From positions 1-34,301 of the forward strand of contig CALLOA010000209.1 in assembly GCA_938005265.1 (NCBI GenBank): a stretch of 34,301 nucleotides of DNA. The letters are read 5' to 3'. This DNA is from an uncultured Granulosicoccaceae bacterium (GTDB taxonomy: Bacteria; Pseudomonadota; Gammaproteobacteria; Granulosicoccales; Granulosicoccaceae). Shown in pieces: positions 15,067 through 23,072 of the stretch; position 1 is the stretch's first letter; each line of letters starts with the position of its first letter. The notes below the pieces were generated by a model. The model had not been told where the DNA came from and did no database searches. It saw nothing but the letters and a program-made list of their open reading frames with translations. The position numbers and the translations under genes are program-made.

Positions 15067-17295
15067 CTAGTACTCATCTTCGTATCCGAGTACGCCGGCC
15101 TCAAGGAGTTCACCTATATCTTCGCCTAATGGCGCTAAACCTTTCAGTACCAGTTGTAAATAATAGTTGGTCTCGTGGTCACTACCATCATCAGCAATGT
15201 AGCGTCGCGCCGCCACGCGAAAGGACCAGCAACAATCCTGGTATTCAAGACCCACCAGACTTTCCAAACTGGTATCTCCTGCAATCGAGTAGTTCCAGCG
15301 ACCGGCGAAACGCCAGCGGTCACGAATCGGCCACAATACCGAGAAATCCAACTGTTCTGTTTCAGCACTGCTACCCGTGTTAACCCGGCGGTGGCCAATA
15401 TTTACCAGACGATGCTGGTCCGGCCTGTAGGTCAGCAGTGCTGAACTTCGAACTGTGAGATTCTCCTGTGGATCCCATTGCAAGGAGGTTCTTAAAAGCC
15501 AATCATTGTCCAGATCTGCTTCTATTTCCGCGACAAAGTCTGAAAATTTGTCGGTATCAACCGCGTCATCAACAGTCACTCTACGATCGTCAAAATAAGC
15601 AATCTGGCCAATACTGGCGAGAAGTTGCTCACGGCCCGATGGAAGATCAATCAGGCGGGTCGTTAGCGCTAGCGATAACTGGTTGGAATCAGCTATCCGG
15701 TCTGACCCTGAAAAACGGTTTTCGCGAAATAACTGCGAAAAATTGAAATCCAGTGGCACACTATCGAATTCCGGTATTAAATCCTGATTCTCAAACGGCA
15801 CTCGAAGAAAAAACAGTCTGGGCTCAAGCGTCTGGATTTTACCCTTGTTATTGACCGGGCGATCAAGAAAAAGGCCGGCTTCCAGCGAAGCGGTTGAAAA
15901 GGCTCTATCAATATCTGAAGGAATTCCGTCGGTGGCATCATTGAGGCGGTATTGGGTGAAGCGCGTGGTGACCGACGGGTTAACATACCAGGCGGGGCGT
16001 GTGATCGGCCAGCTAAGGCGCGGGTAGATATCAAGACGTGAGCCGGTCACCGATGAACTGCGGTCAAAGTAGACCAGTTCAGCATCAAAATCTGCTTCAA
16101 GGCCAAATCGTAAAGTCGGCCAATCTGCATTGAAGCGTAATTGCGGTAGCTTACGGTAAGGGCGGTCTTCAGCCGCGATCGTCTGGTCAACTGTTTGAAA
16201 GCTTTGTGCTCGTGCCAGGAAACTGTAGATACCATCGCTGTAACGTAAGTCAGCTCGCCTCTCCAGGTGCGATATGCTGGTGATCTGCAAGCTGTCACCC
16301 AAATCTTCAAAGTAGTCACGATCAGATACTTCACTGGCATCAAGTTCTGTCACCCAGTGTTCGCCGAATGACCCACTGTGGCGCAAGCGATTAAAGCTGC
16401 GGCGGCGTTCTCCGGCTGATTCTCTTTCGTCACGCAACAGTTCTGAATCGAACTGCCAGATGCCTTGTTCATTCAGGTAACGCCATTGCGATTGCAACTG
16501 TACACCGCGTCGCGACATGATGCGTGGTGTCAGGGTGGCATCAAGATTGGGCCGGATGTTCCAATACCATGGCAGGTGTAGCTCGATACCGGTTCTTTCG
16601 CTGCGTGCCAGTGAAGGTGCGAGAAAACCGGTTTTGCGCTTCTGACTGATCGGAAAACTGAAGGTTGGCACAACCAGGATGGGTACGCCCTTAAAATTCA
16701 GCCTTATTTTGGTGGCCGTACCGACGCCTGTTTCGTTGTCTAACAGGATGTCTTCCGCTTCGATAAACCAACTGAGGTCGCCCGGTGGGCAGGTTGAGTA
16801 GGTGGCATCAGTAAGGCGAAACTGTCCATTAGGGCCACTTTCCAGGGAGCTCGCACGGCCGGTTGCACGTTCCCCGTCGAGGTTGATCTGGTAGTCACTG
16901 TCACCGGTCGCAAAAGTAGAATCAATTAAATTGAAGTTCGCGTTCTGGCTGCTTAACTGCACACCATTGGATTGATAACTGACTTCACCATCGATCAGAA
17001 CCTCACCGGTCTCTCGGTTGTAACTGGCATTCTCGGCGTTCAGTGTCCGATTCTGGTATTCAATGCGCGTGTTGCCCTCAAGAGTTACCACCCCGTCTTT
17101 GGATACAACACTATCTGCAGTTGCCCTGACGGGTAACAGAGGATCAAAGGCGAAATTGTCGGTTTGTTGCAGGGTAAACTCGGGAGCAGCCGGACACAGA
17201 TTTTCACCGCTAGCGACGGCGTTTGCGCAACTACCGGCAAGCAGCAAAGCAAGTGCAGCTCTGGCCGGGCGACTTGGTGGCCGACTTGTTGGCAA
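15067..17295 (-). CDS. lptD: LPS-assembly protein LptD
   Basis: A 742-residue outer-membrane protein that, with the lipoprotein LptE, inserts lipopolysaccharide into the outer leaflet. A signal peptide (to about residue 29) precedes the OstA-type beta-jellyroll at about 58-180, then the large C-terminal barrel. The four cysteines of the E. coli disulfide switch have counterparts here: C34, C169 and the adjacent pair C688-C689. The start is TTG at 17295, because no in-frame ATG or GTG is available upstream. An AGGA lies about 14 bases before it, a long spacing. It is the first gene of the operon, and SurA, which folds LptD, is encoded next. LptE is not in the window. Confidence 0.96.
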   Translation of the reverse strand: MPTSRPPSRPARAALALLLAGSCANAVASGENLCPAAPEFTLQQTDNFAFDPLLPVRATADSVVSKDGVVTLEGNTRIEYQNRTLNAENASYNRETGEVLIDGEVSYQSNGVQLSSQNANFNLIDSTFATGDSDYQINLDGERATGRASSLESGPNGQFRLTDATYSTCPPGDLSWFIEAEDILLDNETGVGTATKIRLNFKGVPILVVPTFSFPISQKRKTGFLAPSLARSERTGIELHLPWYWNIRPNLDATLTPRIMSRRGVQLQSQWRYLNEQGIWQFDSELLRDERESAGERRRSFNRLRHSGSFGEHWVTELDASEVSDRDYFEDLGDSLQITSISHLERRADLRYSDGIYSFLARAQSFQTVDQTIAAEDRPYRKLPQLRFNADWPTLRFGLEADFDAELVYFDRSSSVTGSRLDIYPRLSWPITRPAWYVNPSVTTRFTQYRLNDATDGIPSDIDRAFSTASLEAGLFLDRPVNNKGKIQTLEPRLFFLRVPFENQDLIPEFDSVPLDFNFSQLFRENRFSGSDRIADSNQLSLALTTRLIDLPSGREQLLASIGQIAYFDDRRVTVDDAVDTDKFSDFVAEIEADLDNDWLLRTSLQWDPQENLTVRSSALLTYRPDQHRLVNIGHRRVNTGSSAETEQLDFSVLWPIRDRWRFAGRWNYSIAGDTSLESLVGLEYQDCCWSFRVAARRYIADDGSDHETNYYLQLVLKGLAPLGEDIGELLEAGVLGYEDEY

Positions 17296-17365
17296 ATCAG
17301 TGATGGTGATTCCTGAATCCTGATGAACGGGCTAAGCCGCCAGTTCTATCATCCCGGCTGAATAC

Positions 17366-17394
17366 CCTATACGGGGCAAACGTTGACCGGACAA
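17366..17394 (-). promoter_or_regulatory. Candidate sigma-70 promoter for the lptD operon
   Basis: On the minus strand, TTGTCC (plus 17389-17394) and TATAGG (plus 17366-17371) are 17 bases apart, with four of six matches in each box. Transcription would begin near 17359 and leave about 64 bases of leader before lptD. A sigma-E-like site was looked for and not found clearly. Confidence 0.4.
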
Positions 17395-17410
17395 TAACTG
17401 AGGCTAACAT
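17383..17410 (+). promoter_or_regulatory. Candidate sigma-70 promoter for ung
   Basis: TTGACC (17383-17388) and TAACAT (17405-17410) with a 16-base spacer, five and four matches to consensus. Its -35 box abuts the -35 box of the divergent lptD promoter, so the two would compete for polymerase. It would leave a leader of about 115 bases before ung. Confidence 0.3.
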
Positions 17411-17532
17411 TGGAGCAGGGTCAGTTCGGTACACCGGTAATAGTCTGCGCCAAAGTGAAATGATAGCTGTCTTTTGCAGTAAACTAAAACACCAAATAGT
17501 AAACCCGCTCGCTTGAGCTAAAGAGTTTCCCT

Positions 17533-18285
17533 ATGGTGACTGAAACAGACTCGGTTGTCGCCACTGCAGCAGATGCTTCTGATGGCGTAAAAACAGCAGT
17601 TCCCGGAGTTCCTCCCGGGTTTGCTGCAGGATGGTCAGATCATCTGGGTGAAGAATTTAACAAGCAATATATGTCCGACTTGAGGGCTTTCCTGGCCAGT
17701 CGCAAAGCCGCCAAAGTTGTCATTTACCCGCATTCATCGAACTGGTTCCGAGCGATGAGTCTGACGGCTTTTAACGACGTCCGGGTGGTTATACTAGGTC
17801 AGGACCCTTACCACGGACCGGGTCAGGCACACGGCCTGTCTTTTTCTGTACCCAAAGGTGTCGCCGTACCACCCTCTCTGCAGAATATCTATAAGGAAAT
17901 TGAAGCTGATCTGGGTATCGCCCGGGGCAGGCATGGGTTTCTGGAGAGCTGGGCAGAGCAGGGGGTCTTACTGCTGAACAGCGTGTTGACGGTTGAACAC
18001 GCGAGCGCTAATGCTCATCAGGGAAGAGGTTGGGAGCAGTTTACTGATGCCATCGTCCAGGCACTGAGTGACGAGGCTGAACATCTGGTTTTTTTGCTCT
18101 GGGGCAGTTACGCTCAAAAAAAAGGCCAGGTGATCGATCGCTCAAAGCACTGCGTTTTGAAAGCACCGCACCCGTCCCCGCTTTCAGCCCACCGCGGATT
18201 TATGGGGTGCAAGCACTTTTCGGCAGCCAACCAATACCTGAAAGAGCACGGTCTGCCGGAAGTCGACTGGTCGGTGCCCGATTGA
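17533..18285 (+). CDS. ung: Uracil-DNA glycosylase, family 1
   Basis: A 250-residue family 1 uracil-DNA glycosylase, which removes uracil from DNA by base flipping and starts base excision repair. It has the water-activating motif GQDPYHG (89-95, catalytic D91), FSVPKGVAVPPSLQNIYKE (about 105-123), LLNSVLTVE, and the DNA minor-groove loop HPSPLSAHRGF (213-223). About 25 extra residues of low complexity (V/T/A-rich) sit before the usual N-terminus, so a later start is possible, though no better in-frame start with a ribosome site was found. It converges on hppA across a bidirectional terminator. Confidence 0.97.
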   Translation: MVTETDSVVATAADASDGVKTAVPGVPPGFAAGWSDHLGEEFNKQYMSDLRAFLASRKAAKVVIYPHSSNWFRAMSLTAFNDVRVVILGQDPYHGPGQAHGLSFSVPKGVAVPPSLQNIYKEIEADLGIARGRHGFLESWAEQGVLLLNSVLTVEHASANAHQGRGWEQFTDAIVQALSDEAEHLVFLLWGSYAQKKGQVIDRSKHCVLKAPHPSPLSAHRGFMGCKHFSAANQYLKEHGLPEVDWSVPD

Positions 18286-18355
18286 ATAGAGAGCCGGTAT
18301 TGTTGCGGATTTAACGATTCGTAAAAAACCGTCACAACACAAGTAAGCAACCACA

Positions 18356-18382
18356 AAAAAGCCCGGTCAAGCCGGGCTTTTT
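18356..18382. terminator. Bidirectional intrinsic terminator between ung and hppA
   Basis: GCCCGG (18361-18366), 5-base loop, CCGGGC (18372-18377), with an A run before (18355-18360) and a T run after (18378-18382). It therefore works as a hairpin plus U-tract in both directions and would end the converging ung and hppA transcripts. Confidence 0.9.
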
Positions 18383-18412
18383 CGTTTTATCAGTTTTGAA
18401 AAATGTCAGTCA

Positions 18413-20437
18413 TCAGAGCATGGGTGCTATAACCAGGCTCACGATTGCCATAACGTTAATCAGGATATTCATGGAGGGACCCGAGGTATCTTTGAAGGGG
18501 TCTCCAACCGTGTCACCAATAACCGCAGCTTCGTGGGCTGCTGAACCCTTGCCACCGTGATTACCCTTCTCGATATACTTCTTGGCGTTATCCCATGCGC
18601 CACCGGCATTCGCCATCATCAGTGCCATCAGAACGCAACCCAGTAATGCACCTGCGAGCATGCCACCCAGTGATTCACCACCGAGAATAAAACCAACCAG
18701 CGGTGGTGCGGAAACCGCAATCACACCCGGTACGATCATTTTCTTAAGGGCGGCTGTGGTTGCAATATCAACGCAACGATCACTATCGGGCTTTGCGTTA
18801 CCTTCTTTCAAGCCGGGAATTTCACGGAACTGACGACGAATCTCTTCGATCATTTCCATGGCTGCATCACCTACCGCTGTCATGGTGATAGCTGCGATGA
18901 GGAATGGCAGAGCGCCACCGATAAACATACCGATCAGCACCATGGGGTTGGACAGTTCCAGTGAGAAGTCATCGTGCCTGACTTCCATCGTTTCAACAAA
19001 GGCTGCAATGATTGCCAGTGCTGCCAGTGCAGCTGCACCGATTGCGAAACCCTTACCGATAGCTGCAGTGGTGTTACCCACTTCGTCCAGCCCGTCAGTG
19101 ATCTCGCGGGTTTCTGCGCCAAGACCTGCCATCTCTGCGATACCACCCGCATTGTCAGCTACCGGGCCGTAGGCATCCAGTGCCATGGTCATGCCAACAG
19201 TCGCAAGCATACCGACTGCCGCAATACCCACACCGTAGAGACCGGCCATCCAGGTTGATACAAAGATAATCGCGCTGATGGTGAAAATTGGAATGACCAC
19301 TGATTCCATGCCGACCGCCAGGCCGGTGATGATGACTGTGGCGCTACCGGTGTTACCGGATTCAGCGATGCGTCGCACCGGCTTCATTGCCGTGTAGTAT
19401 TCAGTTACAAGGCCAATGATAATGCCGCCTACCGTACCAGCCAGAATAGCAACCCAGACCTTGATGCTTATGCCGAGGATCAACACAAAGATAAGGGCGA
19501 TACCGATCAGTGCCGCAGCCGAGATCTGGTGGCCCATACGCAGGGCTTTTTCAGGTGCTTCACTGGACTTGCTGCGAACAATATGGATACCGAAGATTGA
19601 GCAAATCAGGCCAAGAGAGGCCAGACCCAGTGGCAGGAACATCAGCGCGCCGCGGCTATCAGCGCCGGCCAGGGATTCCACACCGGCAACACCAGCAACC
19701 GCGAGGGTAGAGGCAATAGCCATGGTGGCGATCATTGAGCCGCAATAGGATTCGAAAATATCCGAGCCCATACCGGCAACGTCGCCGACGTTGTCACCAA
19801 CGTTGTCCGCAATAACGCCCGGGTTACGTGGGTCGTCTTCTGGGATGCCTGCCTCAAGCTTACCTACGAGGTCAGCACCAACGTCAGCGGCTTTGGTAAA
19901 GATACCGCCACCAACACGTGAGAACAAAGCAACACTGGATGCGCCCATGCCGAAACCATGGATAGCGTGCACCGATTCGGCGTTACCACCGAAGAAGAAA
20001 TAAAGCAGGCCAAGACCAAACAAGCCAAGTGCGGCAACGCAAAGACCCATAATCGAGCCGCCGAAGAACGAAACTGTCAGTGCTTCCGCGGTGCCTTTCT
20101 CGTGAGCGGCCAATGTGGTTCTAACATTTGCTTTGGTGGCTGAGAACATGCCGAGGTAGCCGGCACCGGCCGAGCAAAGTGCGCCGACAGCAAAGGAAAA
20201 GGCCGTACCGAAACCGAGTGGTGAAATCAGCAACAGCACAAACAGCACACCGGCAAACCAGGCCAGCATTTTGTACTCTCGGTGCATAAACACCATGGCG
20301 CCCGAGTGGATGGTGTCTCCGATCGCCTTCAGCTCCCCATCGCCTTCCGGGTAGCTAATCAATTTCTCATATATCTTGTATGCGACAAACAAACCGCCGA
20401 TGCCAAACAACAGCGGGATAAGACCGGACCAACTCAT
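18413..20437 (-). CDS. hppA: Membrane-bound ion-translocating pyrophosphatase
   Basis: A 674-residue membrane pyrophosphatase with about 16 helices. It couples PPi hydrolysis to ion pumping across the inner membrane. The Mg-PPi site is seen in [22 protein letters not shown] (about 186-207) and [12 protein letters not shown] (211-222), and again in [12 protein letters not shown] (421-432) and [10 protein letters not shown] (641-650). In [10 protein letters not shown] (454-463), A458 and G461 are the signature of K+-dependent enzymes (K+-independent ones have Lys at the first of these). E229 (FESY) sits at the position of the ion-gate glutamate seen in Na+-pumping enzymes, four residues before the plant H+-pump position. 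So Na+ pumping is possible but not proven. AGAGGAA lies before the ATG. Confidence 0.96.
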   Translation of the reverse strand: MSWSGLIPLLFGIGGLFVAYKIYEKLISYPEGDGELKAIGDTIHSGAMVFMHREYKMLAWFAGVLFVLLLISPLGFGTAFSFAVGALCSAGAGYLGMFSATKANVRTTLAAHEKGTAEALTVSFFGGSIMGLCVAALGLFGLGLLYFFFGGNAESVHAIHGFGMGASSVALFSRVGGGIFTKAADVGADLVGKLEAGIPEDDPRNPGVIADNVGDNVGDVAGMGSDIFESYCGSMIATMAIASTLAVAGVAGVESLAGADSRGALMFLPLGLASLGLICSIFGIHIVRSKSSEAPEKALRMGHQISAAALIGIALIFVLILGISIKVWVAILAGTVGGIIIGLVTEYYTAMKPVRRIAESGNTGSATVIITGLAVGMESVVIPIFTISAIIFVSTWMAGLYGVGIAAVGMLATVGMTMALDAYGPVADNAGGIAEMAGLGAETREITDGLDEVGNTTAAIGKGFAIGAAALAALAIIAAFVETMEVRHDDFSLELSNPMVLIGMFIGGALPFLIAAITMTAVGDAAMEMIEEIRRQFREIPGLKEGNAKPDSDRCVDIATTAALKKMIVPGVIAVSAPPLVGFILGGESLGGMLAGALLGCVLMALMMANAGGAWDNAKKYIEKGNHGGKGSAAHEAAVIGDTVGDPFKDTSGPSMNILINVMAIVSLVIAPML

Positions 20438-20469
20438 ATCTCAGGTTCCTCTGATTGAATAGATGTTCA

Positions 20470-20514
20470 GTGGGTAATATTGTTAAACGGCGAGATTCTA
20501 AACCAATTACCCAC
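20470..20514. repeat. Perfect 9-bp inverted repeat spanning the hppA promoter
   Basis: GTGGGTAAT (20470-20478) and ATTACCCAC (20506-20514) separated by 27 bases. One arm lies in the spacer between the -35 and -10 boxes of the predicted hppA promoter and the other lies just downstream of the predicted transcription start. This could be an operator pair or an RNA hairpin in a longer transcript. Confidence 0.6.
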
Positions 20515-20523
20515 GGCTGTCGC
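20495..20523 (-). promoter_or_regulatory. Candidate sigma-70 promoter for hppA
   Basis: Minus strand: GCGACA (plus 20518-20523), exactly 17 bases, then TAGAAT (plus 20495-20500), five of six matches in the -10 box. Transcription would start near 20488, about 50 bases before the ATG. The rest of the 298-base gap up to mltB holds no gene. A TTGACC near 20640 on the plus strand lacks a good -10 partner. Confidence 0.5.
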
Positions 20524-20735
20524 ACACTGATGTGGTTGATTAGCGCTGAATATCTGTTCAATCGTGTGATTTTCCACGCCACTCAGGTACAAATCAGGGC
20601 CGAAAGAAGCTGTCTGAACGCACTTGGAGCCCCATTTATTGACCTCCTGCTGATCAGCTGCCTATTTCGAATCCTATGGACTATCTTTTATAGGCTCGGG
20701 CAGAAAAAGCCGTTACCAGCCATTATTCAACCGAC

Positions 20736-21737
20736 ATGCAGCCGTCACGACCAGGCAAATCCCTGATGCGATTACTAGCGGGTTCATTTCTAGGGCTATG
20801 TTTGGCGATGCCAGCGTTCTTGCCAGCGGCTCAAGGCGATTATCTGGGGCGTGAGGATGTGCAGGACTGGATCGCTGAAGTGGTAGCGGAGCATCCGCTG
20901 GATGAGGCGTACGTACTGGAGACTCTTGGCAAGGCTGAACGCGTCGACAAGGTGCTTGAACGGATATCAGCGCCGGCTGAAAAAAAACTGAATTGGGGGG
21001 AGTATCGCCCGATTTTCATCAAGCAGGAACGTATTGACGGGGGCATAGCCTTCCTCGAGCAGCATCGTGAATTATTGCAGGCTGCCGAGCTTAAGTATGG
21101 TGTACCGGCTGAGGTCATCGTCGCCATCATCGGTGTGGAGACATTCTATGGTCGCTTCCGAGGGCGCGACCAAGCCCTGTCGGCACTGGCAACGCTGGCA
21201 TTCGACTACCCGCCGCGTGCAAAATTTTTTCGACGCGAGTTAGCTGAATTTCTGTTGCTGGCGCGAGAGGAGTCGTTTGACCCGGAAGATATACGTGGCT
21301 CCTATGCGGCAGCTATGGGGATGCCGCAGTTCATCAGCAGCAGCTATCGCGCTTATGCTGTGGATTTTGACCAAGATGGCCGCCGTGATCTATGGGATAG
21401 CACTGCCGATGTTATTGGCAGCGTTGCCAATTACCTGCAACGTCACGGTTGGGTTAGTGGTGAGCCGATTGCAGAACGCGTGTCGCCAGAAGGTAATGAA
21501 TACAAGGCTTTACTTAGCAAAAAACTCAAACCGCAGTGGAAGCGTGCTGATTTGCACCAGCGTGGAGTGCGAACACAAAAGCGTTCCGGCAAGGAAAAAT
21601 CAGTGATGGAACTTGTGGCCAGTGATGGACCTCAGGTATGGGTCGGATTTCAGAATTTTTATGCGATCACGCGCTATAACCACAGCAAACTCTATGCAAT
21701 GGCAGTCTATGAACTCAGTCAGAAAATCAGCCAGTAA
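20736..21737 (+). CDS. mltB: Lytic murein transglycosylase B
   Basis: A 333-residue periplasmic peptidoglycan-cleaving enzyme of the MltB family (GH103). A signal sequence covers about residues 1-33 (hydrophobic LLAGSFLGLCLAMPAFL). It lacks a clear lipobox cysteine, so it may be a soluble form. The catalytic glutamate is E135 in GVETFYGR. Other family motifs are AAMGMPQFISSSYRAYAVDFDQDG (about 190-213) and NFYAITRYNHSKLYAMAV near the C-terminus. It cuts the MurNAc-GlcNAc bond and forms 1,6-anhydro-muropeptides. The rlpA gene begins inside its last codons, so the two are translationally coupled. Confidence 0.95.
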   Translation: MQPSRPGKSLMRLLAGSFLGLCLAMPAFLPAAQGDYLGREDVQDWIAEVVAEHPLDEAYVLETLGKAERVDKVLERISAPAEKKLNWGEYRPIFIKQERIDGGIAFLEQHRELLQAAELKYGVPAEVIVAIIGVETFYGRFRGRDQALSALATLAFDYPPRAKFFRRELAEFLLLAREESFDPEDIRGSYAAAMGMPQFISSSYRAYAVDFDQDGRRDLWDSTADVIGSVANYLQRHGWVSGEPIAERVSPEGNEYKALLSKKLKPQWKRADLHQRGVRTQKRSGKEKSVMELVASDGPQVWVGFQNFYAITRYNHSKLYAMAVYELSQKISQ

Positions 21738-22773
21738 GGGCGCTTACTGTTGCGCCTACCCGCTCAGCAAGAGGCTGGCCCTCATTGTCGTCGCGGGATT
21801 GGTAGGCGCTTGCACATCGCTGCCTGGGCCACCGGGTGACCCTACCAAGTACAAAAGAACCCGTGTCGATGGCCCGGGAGAATTATCGAAAGTAGCCTAC
21901 GGCAAAGCCGAAGTGCCCCGCAATCTGCCCAAGTCGGCCTGGGGCAATGCTCCGACTTACAAAGTATTCGGTACACGATATTCAGTGATGGATTCGGCGC
22001 GTGGTTTTCGCGAAGAGGGAATCGCGTCATGGTATGGCAGTAAATTTCATGGGCGGCAAACCTCCAACGGTGACGTCTACAACATGTACGACATGACGGC
22101 GGCCCACAAGCATCTGCCGTTACCCACGTTTGTGCGTGTGACCAATCTGGAAAATAACAAACGGTTAGTAGTCAAGGTTAACGACCGGGGGCCTTTCGTC
22201 GATGATCGAATCATTGACCTGTCATATGGTGCAGCGGCCCGTTTGGGTATGCTCGAAACAGGCACTGCGCGCGTTCGCATCGTTGCCATATCGGAAAATA
22301 TTGAAAAGCCATCGCTGCAGCATGCGAAGAAGGAAGATTTGCCTGCCGAACCTGCACAATATGTGGAGATTCTTGCCAGTGGTCAGCATAACGCACAGTC
22401 GGTGTTGCCGCAGAGCGAGGTTGTGCGCCAACCGCGGCCAGTGCAACGTCGGGAAGCTCCGAAGGATATTCTGTCGGCGAAACAAATACCTGCCGCAATA
22501 CAGTTGCCTGATGCGTCGCGGTTGCCCACTGCTGTGGCAAATTCCGGCACTATTATCCAAGTCGGTGCTTTTGGGGACCCGGCCAATGCTGAGACGATGC
22601 GCTTGCGTGTGAATCAGGCAGTCAATGATGATGCGGCGGTGATCATTGCCAGTGCCAGCGGTAATTTGCTGCGGGTGCAAATCGGGCCCTTGCCTGAAGA
22701 AGCGCCCATCGAACAAATTGTCCGACAACTCCAGCGTGCAGGTGTTGAAGACATCAAATTATTCGAGCTTTAA
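21709..22773 (+). CDS. rlpA: Septal ring lytic transglycosylase RlpA family lipoprotein
   Basis: A 354-residue lipoprotein. The lipobox LVGAC places the lipid-modified cysteine at C35. A double-psi beta-barrel follows at about 103-194, with EEGIASWYG, FHGRQTSNG, TAAHKHLPLP and VKVNDRGPF. A low-complexity linker (200-275) leads to a SPOR domain at about 280-354 (IIQVGAFGDPANAE ... LLRVQIGP), which binds denuded glycan at the septum. Family members cleave or bind peptidoglycan stripped of stem peptides. The open frame reaches back inside mltB. I chose the ATG at 21709 because it gives a normal lipoprotein signal; it overlaps mltB by 29 bases. ATG 21694 is an alternative. Confidence 0.93.
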   Translation: MNSVRKSASKGAYCCAYPLSKRLALIVVAGLVGACTSLPGPPGDPTKYKRTRVDGPGELSKVAYGKAEVPRNLPKSAWGNAPTYKVFGTRYSVMDSARGFREEGIASWYGSKFHGRQTSNGDVYNMYDMTAAHKHLPLPTFVRVTNLENNKRLVVKVNDRGPFVDDRIIDLSYGAAARLGMLETGTARVRIVAISENIEKPSLQHAKKEDLPAEPAQYVEILASGQHNAQSVLPQSEVVRQPRPVQRREAPKDILSAKQIPAAIQLPDASRLPTAVANSGTIIQVGAFGDPANAETMRLRVNQAVNDDAAVIIASASGNLLRVQIGPLPEEAPIEQIVRQLQRAGVEDIKLFEL

Positions 22774-22790
22774 GTCAGCCCCTGTTGTTG

Positions 22791-22811
22791 CGGCAGCCAG
22801 TTTTGCTGCCG
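22791..22811 (+). repeat. GC-rich hairpin downstream of rlpA
   Basis: CGGCAGC (22791-22797), 7-base loop, GCTGCCG (22805-22811). No T run follows, so it is at best a weak or Rho-assisted stop. It lies 17 bases past the rlpA stop. Confidence 0.45.
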
Positions 22812-22944
22812 GCTGCTCCGGAGGGTTGAGCTACCATGAAGGGCCTGCGAGCATTGCAGCGCACAGGCTCTTCGGCTGCCATTTTCTTCTGATTTTCTTC
22901 TGTTCAGTCATCTGATTTTACAAGACCTGACAGCGGTTCCCCTT

Positions 22945-22950
22945 TATAAT
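22945..22950 (+). promoter_or_regulatory. Possible -10 box upstream of the carboxypeptidase gene
   Basis: A perfect TATAAT at 22945-22950, but with no good -35 box 16-18 bases upstream (CTGACA is only 12 bases away). If used, the transcript would begin near 22957 and leave a leader of about 115 bases to the ATG at 23073. The 299-base gap from rlpA to this gene otherwise contains only the hairpin above and no convincing gene. Confidence 0.3.
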
Positions 22951-23072
22951 GAGGAGCCTCATTGAAACTCGCGAGGCTTTACCGCACTTGCGCCTGTTTT
23001 CCTCTGTGGCAAGCGGTACGCATTACTTGGTTCGCAGCCATATACCGTTTAACAGTTATTCCAAATAAAATT

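Noticed and set aside
14781..15383. 200-codon plus-strand open frame
   Set aside because: It is antisense to surA and lptD, whose families are certain; there is no domain in it.
22222..22728. 168-codon minus-strand open frame
   Set aside because: It is antisense to rlpA and shows no protein-like features.
22836..22892. 18-codon mini-ORF as a leader peptide of the carboxypeptidase gene
   Set aside because: GGAGGG lies ten bases upstream, but nothing in its sequence or the downstream structure supports a regulatory leader.
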